Of a DNA stretch of 64,000 nucleotides, positions 58,296 to 64,000 are shown in pieces. The translations under genes were made by a program, and so were the position numbers. Origin of the DNA: Margaritispora aquatica (Eukaryota; Ascomycota; Leotiomycetes; Helotiales; Discinellaceae); assembly GCA_007644065.1 (NCBI GenBank), contig VJWN01000003.1:124001-188000 (forward strand), written 5' to 3'. Each line of letters starts with the position of its first letter. Positions within the stretch are counted from its first letter, which is position 1. The notes under the pieces were generated by a model that was not told where the DNA came from, made no database searches, and saw only the letters and a list, made by a program, of their open reading frames with translations.

Positions 58296-58890
58296 TGAGT
58301 AGATAATAGACTGTACTATAGAACGCATTACTCTTTTCTAATAGTATCAGTGTCTGCTTGAGATCTATTGGCTGTGTTTGGTGACTACTATAAGAAGTCT
58401 AAGTCATCGATGTCTCGAACCTGAATTGTTTGGTATGTTTTGCAGCGTCTCACATACCTACATACTTGGTTAACATACGATGACTTACGATGACTTACGA
58501 TGACTGGAGTATTTATTACTTGATGAAAATGTATCAAGACTTGAAAACTCTTGATACGACGACAAATACGCGTGGTACGTACTTAACTTAATCTTGCCAT
58601 CTCCCTTGCGATCGGATTCAGGTTGTCCTCGGACTCGGACGTCATGGGACAGCAGCTGTGCTTCTCGCCAAGACTCAAATCAAGGTCAAGCAAGCAAAGT
58701 GGAGAGGGGCTTCACTGGGCCTTCAATGGACCTTCACTGGACCTTCACTGGGGCTGTCCCGCCCTGAAAGACAAAAACAAAACCCCATCGCTCTCTGTGG
58801 AAGATCTTACTGAGCTTTGCAACGAGGACAGTATTCACAGCAGTTCTAAGGTGTCAAAGTATAGAACAAGCTCAGGTCTAAATCCGCAAA
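58296..58890. other. intergenic region with two short tandem repeats
   Basis: Contains an ACGATGACTT repeat (58476-58505) and a CTTCACTGGACC-type repeat (58710-58754). Upstream of the Yvc1 start. No other feature. Confidence 0.5.
58710..58754. repeat. about 12-bp tandem repeat (CTTCACTGGACC)
   Basis: Four near-identical units; the first two are CTTCACTGGGC and CTTCAATGGAC. It is about 140 bp upstream of the Yvc1-type ATG, so it may lie in the 5' UTR or promoter. Confidence 0.85.
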
Positions 58891-61019
58891 ATGGTGCGAT
58901 GGAAAGCTCTCTTTGGCATGAAAGGCCGGTACGTTTTAAGCTCCGGCCCCCAAGATCTAGAGAGATCCACATTCAAGTATTCGCCGACGCAATCGCTGAC
59001 AGCTCGATTAACAGCCAAGACCAGCACCATTGGCGTGATGAAGCTCGAAGATGTAGGACATTCTCCTCAATTGACCTCGTACTGTATTGAATACTGATTC
59101 TGCGTGCAGTGCTGCCAACCTACGAGGAGGAAGCCCTCGCATCTGCCATCCCAGCTGCCGAAGTCACCAAAGTCGCGTTGCGCCTGCGTTACTTGATCGA
59201 AGAATGCGTGCCGTGCGAGCTCGAGGAGAGTTTGCTCACCCAAGCGCATAGTCGAGTCATCACTCGCAAGGTTATACAAGCTGCGCGGGAGGCTGGTGGG
59301 AGTGAGTATGGAGCTTGCGTGGTTTACTGTTTGCTTGTCAACAAGCGATGGTTCAAGAAGCAGGCCATGCTTGAGCTGTGGGATGCAGACCTCCATGATG
59401 TTCGAGCGGTCGCTTGTGAAGTAATCGCGAAACAGCTGTATGTTATTCGTCTACTGATTTGCAGAACTAAGCTCACTTATCAATCTGCAGGATCGAGACT
59501 GAAGAAGACCAAGAATACCTGCTGCAGAATATCCTACTCAAGCGCTATTCCGTCATTGTGGATGGCGAGCAGACTGCGCCAGCAAATGTGATCGAACGAT
59601 CTGTCGATTTGCACGCTCTGCGAATTACAGGCTCGTCCGGATACCAGAAATGCGTAAACTATCTGTGGAGAGGATGGCTCATACAAGACGAGAACGACCC
59701 AAGCACTTTTGTGGACTACAAGAAGAAAGATGTCGTCAATTACTGGACTCATGTCGACCCTGATCGGATGAGGGCTCCAGTGTACCAAAATGCTACTCAG
59801 ATCATTTTCTCAATCATCTACCTGGCGTTGTATACCGGAGCTATCAACACAGTCAATGCAACTGGAGACTTGGATGTTATTGAAGTCATGCTCTATGTGT
59901 TTACAGCTGGATTCTTGTTTGATGAGCTTTCGAAGCTCTGGAAAGTTGGACGTTTTTACATTGGATTCTGGAACGTTTTCAATGTTCTCTTGTACGCAAT
60001 GCTCACTACCAGTTTGATCATAAGAATTATTGCTCTGGGACATCCTCTAAAACAAGAGGGGGATACGGATGGAGCACGCGAACACTACAATGAATTGAGC
60101 TACAACTTCCTTGGTGAGCATCTTTCCTTATTTGCCGAGTCCCTGACTAACTCTCGTAGCTTTCTCGGCTCCCATGTTCTGGATACGACTACTTCTATAT
60201 CTTGATTCCGTACGATTCTTCGGGGCAATGCTGGTAGTACTCAAGGTCATGATGAAAGAATCACTCATCTTCTTCGCTCTCCTGGTCGTCATCCTTATTG
60301 GATTCTTGCAAGCATTCGTTGGAATGGATGCAGCTGATGCCAACAAGGACGATACAATTTTTATCATCCAGGCAATGGCAAATGCAGTCATGCAATCGCC
60401 TGACTTTGATGGTTTTGACAGATTTGCTCCACCATTTGGCATCATTCTCTACTACATTTTCACATTCCTCATCATGGTTGTTTTGCTCAATATTCTTATT
60501 GCGCTCTACAATTCTGCTTACGAGGATATTACCGAAAATGCAATCGATGAGTATATGGCACTTTTTGCGCAAAAGACAATGCAATTTGTTCGGGCCCCTG
60601 ATGAGAATGTCTTCATTGCTCCGTTAAATTTAGTCGAGATCTTCGGCTTAATCATACCTTTCGAGTGGTGGATGCCGCGACAGCAGTATGCCAAGTTGAA
60701 CGACTATGTTATGGCAGTCCTCTACAGCCCATTGCTTCTTGTAGCAGCATGGTTCGAGACGAGGAGTGCATACAGAGTTCGTAACAACAGGATAACAGGA
60801 GAGGAAGATGACGACACAACTGAAGAGTGGGAGCAGTTGTCTGGTGAGATCGATTTTGAAGGCGAGGGTTGGGACAAGAAAGTCCTCAACGCAAAGGCCA
60901 ATATCGAGGAGGACCAAGCAACCACGGAAGTGAAAGAGCTGAGGGCTGAAGTGAAGGAGTTGAAGGATATGCTAAAAGCGTTTCTGGATTCGAATGGGAC
61001 GTTTGATAAGGATAAGTAG
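58891..61019 (+). CDS. yvc1: Yvc1-type TRP cation channel (vacuolar)
   Basis: The GT-AG model is 58891-59052, 59127-59437, 59491-60113 and 60160-61019, 651 residues. The first join is uncertain. The frame reading LPTYEEEALA immediately before EEALASAIPA suggests a join at 59110 that would not be GT-AG. The soluble N-terminus contains RAVACEVIAKQL and GSSGYQKCVNYLWRGW. Membrane segments include IIFSIIYLALYTGAI, VMLYVFTAGFLFDELSKLWK, IGFWNVFNVLLYAML, MFWIRLLLYLDSVRFFGAM, SLIFFALLVVILIGFLQAF, a pore-loop stretch AMANAVMQSPDFDGF, and ILYYIFTFLIMVVLLNILIAL. A charged C-terminal coiled coil (EVKELRAEVKELKDMLK) closes it. Yvc1 is a Ca2+-release channel of the vacuole opened by osmotic shock. Four exons, against 14 in its paralogue at 11721. 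Confidence 0.92.
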
Positions 61020-61936
61020 TGTAGGATATTTTAGGTATGGCTGCCTTGCAAAATGAAGCTCGATGATTTTATTTCTAGAACTGATTTCGTTCGGTCTATA
61101 CCTATTTTTTTGCGTCAAAGTTATTCCTATACTTTACTCTGCCTGTGGCATCCAAAGTTTATGAAAGCAAATTACACAAATATCCAAGTGGTGTTGTCTG
61201 TCGAGGTTAAAATCCCTCTGATGTATCTTGATTACAAATGAAGCATAACCTGCAAGATGTCGGCAACATGACCAAAATACAAGAGCATCCCGGGCCTACG
61301 GATCATCTTTCCAAAGCCACAATGGGGATTGTCTAAACCCTTTGTGTTTCTTCGCCCTATCGCACAGCTGTCATAGATGGCGGTTTGTCTTTCTTTCAGG
61401 CACATTCTTCTTCACCGTCTATATTTGGCCCCCTCGCACTCAATCACTCTCTCACCCAGCTTCTGGGGAGGGACGCCACCAACAGGGGAAATCTTCACTA
61501 GCATAGTCTTGTGGAATCCTTGGCTGCTTTTTCTTACGCTTACTTAACACGCACATGGCTGTCGTCGCGCATAACCTTATCAAGTGATACCGCTCTTTCT
61601 CCTTTGCTATATTTATTTACAAACGAAGTGTGGGGAAGTAAGAAAGTACTTTATTTTTTTGCCTGCGTGTGAAGCGGTGGTGTATTCTAAGCCTTGCTGG
61701 GCCGGTGAGTTGAGATGTGGATATATCCTGGACGTGAGTGAAAAGAGGATGGATGGAGAAGAAATATAAAGTAACATAGCGACGAACATCATTTATTTCT
61801 TCGCTGTTTTGTTTTTGCCTGCGGCATCTCGAACACTTGTTCAAGAACTCATACCAATCAGTACAAGTCAATCCAATTCAACCCACACCACACTAAGGTA
61901 CATCAACCCATCGTAGTAGCTAAGGTAGCTTACACA
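61020..61936. other. intergenic region
   Basis: 917 bp between Yvc1 and the zinc-finger gene, AT-rich 3' part of Yvc1 followed by the upstream region of the next gene. No gene or RNA feature supported. Confidence 0.5.
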
Positions 61937-63499
61937 ATGGCAACATCCACACCCTCCTCCCTTCCCCCACACAAACCAACAACCCTCCAAACCCTCGCAC
62001 TTCTCCGCTTCCGCGCAGCCACCGCAGGCGAAAAGGCAATCCAGTCCTTCCAGTCATACACCTACGACCCGAACGACGCGCTGGAGCCCTTCCGCTTCGA
62101 GGCCCTCTGCCGCATCACTTCAATCGCGGAGGTCAGCTGTACGTTGCCCGAGACTCCGCTGGTGTCCCCGCCCCCCAGCACTCCCTCACCTCTCGATTTG
62201 ACTTCGCCTAGCGCCGGCACTCCCTCGCGCGATGTTCCGCATGGCATTTTCCGCATCACGCTCGACCTGCTTGACGAGTGGATTGCCACCTCGTCCGAGA
62301 TCACGCAGGAGGTGCACGCGCTGGACCCGAGCACGCTGTCGAGCACGGGGGTGCGCATGGTGCAGTTCCTGGCAGACATCTTGGCGCCGCATGAGAGCGT
62401 GTGGGACGTCTTGCCGAGTGCAGAGAAGGGGAAGAGGAGACGGAGGCTGGGGGAAGTGGGGTGGGAAGAGCGGAGTCAGAAACAGATTATTCTGGATTTC
62501 TTTGAGGATTGCAGCGCACTTTTGGAGCCGGTGAGGTGTGAGTTGAGGGGCATGTTGTTGCGTGAAGCGGAAGAGGGTGGAGAAGCAGGAGAGAGGGAGG
62601 CGAGGATGATGGCGGAGATCTACGGGCCGCTAAATACGTTCATCTTCGCGCCAGCCATTCACTTTTTCCACTGGCTACTGTATTACTGGCGTCGACACGC
62701 GACGACGGTCCCGGCGCTGCCGTTTGAGGAGACGGTCATTGAGGCGTATCAGCCTGCGTATTTGCGCACGGCACCGGTGGCAGAGCAGTGTGCTGTTGGA
62801 AGTACGGCGTTGGGTACGGGGATGAGGGTTGGGTTTGTGGAAGAGAGGGATCCGCGAGTCGAGCTGTTCTGGAAAGCGTCTCGATATCCCGTTCGAGGTG
62901 TCTGGGGGTGTCAGACGGTGTATGGGATCTTGAGAGACTTACTGGAGCAGAATGTGAGGATTGCGAGGCAGCGGTTGTTTGATGGGGGAGTGGTGATGAG
63001 CTCCAGGTTGGAGATGGGATTGGTGAAAATGGGAGAGGAGTGTGCAGTGCCTTCACTGGGAACTAAATCAAGGTATTTGGTGTCTAAACATCACCCCTCT
63101 TCGGCTTTGAAGCCAGTTTCAATACCATCACGACCACTACTACCAGCATTCAAACACCAACACCACCATCAAACCGTCCCCAAAAAGCCACACCAACTCC
63201 CTCACCTTCAACCCACCCGAGTTCTCCTCCCAACAAAGCTCGCCAAAACACTGCTAACTAATAACCACAACAACGAAACAAATATATACATATTCACCTG
63301 CCCCTCATGCACCCCACCAAAGCACTTCACGATGCGCAAGGATTTGAGAAGACATATCGAGAGCATCCACTTCGAGACGACGGGCTTCTGGTGCGAGGTC
63401 AAGGGGTGCAGTCGGAATATGTATGGCGAAGGAGAGCGGAGGCCGTTTAATAGATGGGACAACTTGGTCAGGCATGGGAGGAGGGTGCATGGTCGGTGA
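61937..63499 (+). CDS. C2H2 zinc-finger protein
   Basis: Single exon, 520 residues, ATG in CACAATGG context. The N-terminal two thirds form a helical region without a known domain (ITLDLLDEWIATSS; ILDFFEDCSALLEP; HFFHWLLYYWRRHA). A His/Pro/Lys-rich linker follows (about 395-430). Two C2H2 fingers end the protein: FTCPSCTPPKHFTMRKDLRR-HIESIH and FWCEVKGCS...FNRWDNLVRHGRRVH. This layout is common among ascomycete C2H2 proteins, probably nuclear DNA-binding, but its targets are unknown. Codons are GC-rich. The gene carries no intron, which is unlike most neighbours. Confidence 0.82.
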   Translation: MATSTPSSLPPHKPTTLQTLALLRFRAATAGEKAIQSFQSYTYDPNDALEPFRFEALCRITSIAEVSCTLPETPLVSPPPSTPSPLDLTSPSAGTPSRDVPHGIFRITLDLLDEWIATSSEITQEVHALDPSTLSSTGVRMVQFLADILAPHESVWDVLPSAEKGKRRRRLGEVGWEERSQKQIILDFFEDCSALLEPVRCELRGMLLREAEEGGEAGEREARMMAEIYGPLNTFIFAPAIHFFHWLLYYWRRHATTVPALPFEETVIEAYQPAYLRTAPVAEQCAVGSTALGTGMRVGFVEERDPRVELFWKASRYPVRGVWGCQTVYGILRDLLEQNVRIARQRLFDGGVVMSSRLEMGLVKMGEECAVPSLGTKSRYLVSKHHPSSALKPVSIPSRPLLPAFKHQHHHQTVPKKPHQLPHLQPTRVLLPTKLAKTLLTNNHNNETNIYIFTCPSCTPPKHFTMRKDLRRHIESIHFETTGFWCEVKGCSRNMYGEGERRPFNRWDNLVRHGRRVHGR

Positions 63500-64000
63500 G
63501 AGGAGGGAGGTGAGTTGAGAGGTTAGATAGGCTGGGTTTCGGTGTACGAGTGTTAGATTGGGTTAGGGGATAGAGAATATGGGGTATAGAGGGGCGTTGG
63601 AGTAAACATTTACCTGGAATTATCTTACTAGATAGATGGGACAAGAACCGAGAAGGTTAGATGACTAGAATGTTGTTCATATCAATTATTTTACTTAACT
63701 CAAGCACACGCTCGTCGTCCCTCCATACCCTCTATCTCATCTCCATCTCTATCTCCATCTCACCCTCATTTCACTTTCGATTTCACCCTCACGTTCACTC
63801 TCATTCTCACACCACTTCCACACCAAACACCGCAACGCAACATAGCGCATTTGGGCCCCAATTTATACACCATCAACCCCGCAAAAGGATGACGCAATGC
63901 CCCGACGTGGTAAACGTAGCTGAGTGCTACGTTATATCCCAGGTTGGTTGTGGTTCCGTTCGTAGTCGCGGACCACGCCCAAGTTAGAGCCACGGCATGT
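63500..64000. other. 3' flank of the zinc-finger gene, CT/CA-rich
   Basis: A pyrimidine-rich stretch with CTCCATCT and CTCATT repeats near 63735-63815. No supported gene before the window end. Confidence 0.5.

Noticed and set aside
58623..59090. 155-codon plus-strand frame upstream of and overlapping the Yvc1 first exon
   Set aside because: It is a different frame from the conserved MVRWKALFG start and is built partly from the 12-bp tandem repeat.
1..64000. CRISPR arrays, bacterial operons, ribosome-binding sites, prophage
   Set aside because: This is a eukaryotic nuclear sequence with introns. No regularly spaced repeats or prokaryotic signals were seen.

Overview
This window is nuclear DNA of a filamentous ascomycete (Pezizomycotina), most likely Leotiomycetes (Helotiales-like). 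The reasons are short GT-AG introns with CTAAC-type branch sites, an AT-rich transposon island mutated in the style of repeat-induced point mutation (RIP), TTAGGG-type telomeric motifs, and typical fungal genes (Ras, Spf1, Yvc1, Sec14-like, a PL26 lyase). The genus is an inference and cannot be fixed from this sequence alone.

Layout. (1) 1-10,000: a RIP-degraded island. It holds a left-truncated Ty1/copia element (1-3653), then a Ty3/gypsy chromovirus array: a 5'-truncated element (about 3830-7821), a deletion derivative sharing its LTR (7482-9731) and a solo LTR remnant (about 9780-10000). Both gypsy copies keep an antisense reading frame between pol and the 3' LTR. (2) 10,487-25,632: ordinary genes with introns: a PhzF-like protein (+), a 14-exon Yvc1/TRP-type channel (-), a PI31-like proteasome regulator (+), a Sec14/CRAL-TRIO protein (-), a CinA/MoCF-domain protein with a 9-nt exon (+) and Ras (+). 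(3) 26,761-34,479: two tandem minus-strand paralogues encoding large proteins with several Zn2Cys6-like cysteine clusters, AT-hook-like motifs and a shared C-terminal Cys-rich domain, followed by a small orphan gene. (4) 35,327-40,539: a divergent pair, a PL26/PcRGLX-like rhamnogalacturonan exo-lyase (-) and an SP-family sugar transporter (+), which looks like a pectin-oligosaccharide uptake and breakdown module. (5) 41,081-48,885: a mycosporine-type cluster: a sedoheptulose-7-phosphate cyclase (mysA-like, -), a class I O-methyltransferase (mysB-like, +) and a membrane-anchored ATP-grasp ligase (mysC-like, +). Inside it lies a tRNA-Thr(CGU) gene with two interruptions, one of them a 55-nt spliceosomal-looking insert in the D arm that splits the A box. 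(6) 50,406-63,499: phospholipase D (-), the P5A ATPase Spf1 (+), a second Yvc1/TRP channel (+) and a C2H2 zinc-finger protein (+).

How the genes fit together: the cyclase, methyltransferase and ATP-grasp enzymes match the first three steps of mycosporine (UV-screen) synthesis. The lyase and transporter match intracellular use of imported rhamnogalacturonan fragments. The two TRP channels are diverged paralogues 44 kb apart with 14 and 4 exons. The most unusual objects are the doubly interrupted tRNA gene and the tandem multi-zinc-cluster family. Exon models were made by eye from splice signals, reading frame and family similarity; no alignment or expression data were available.
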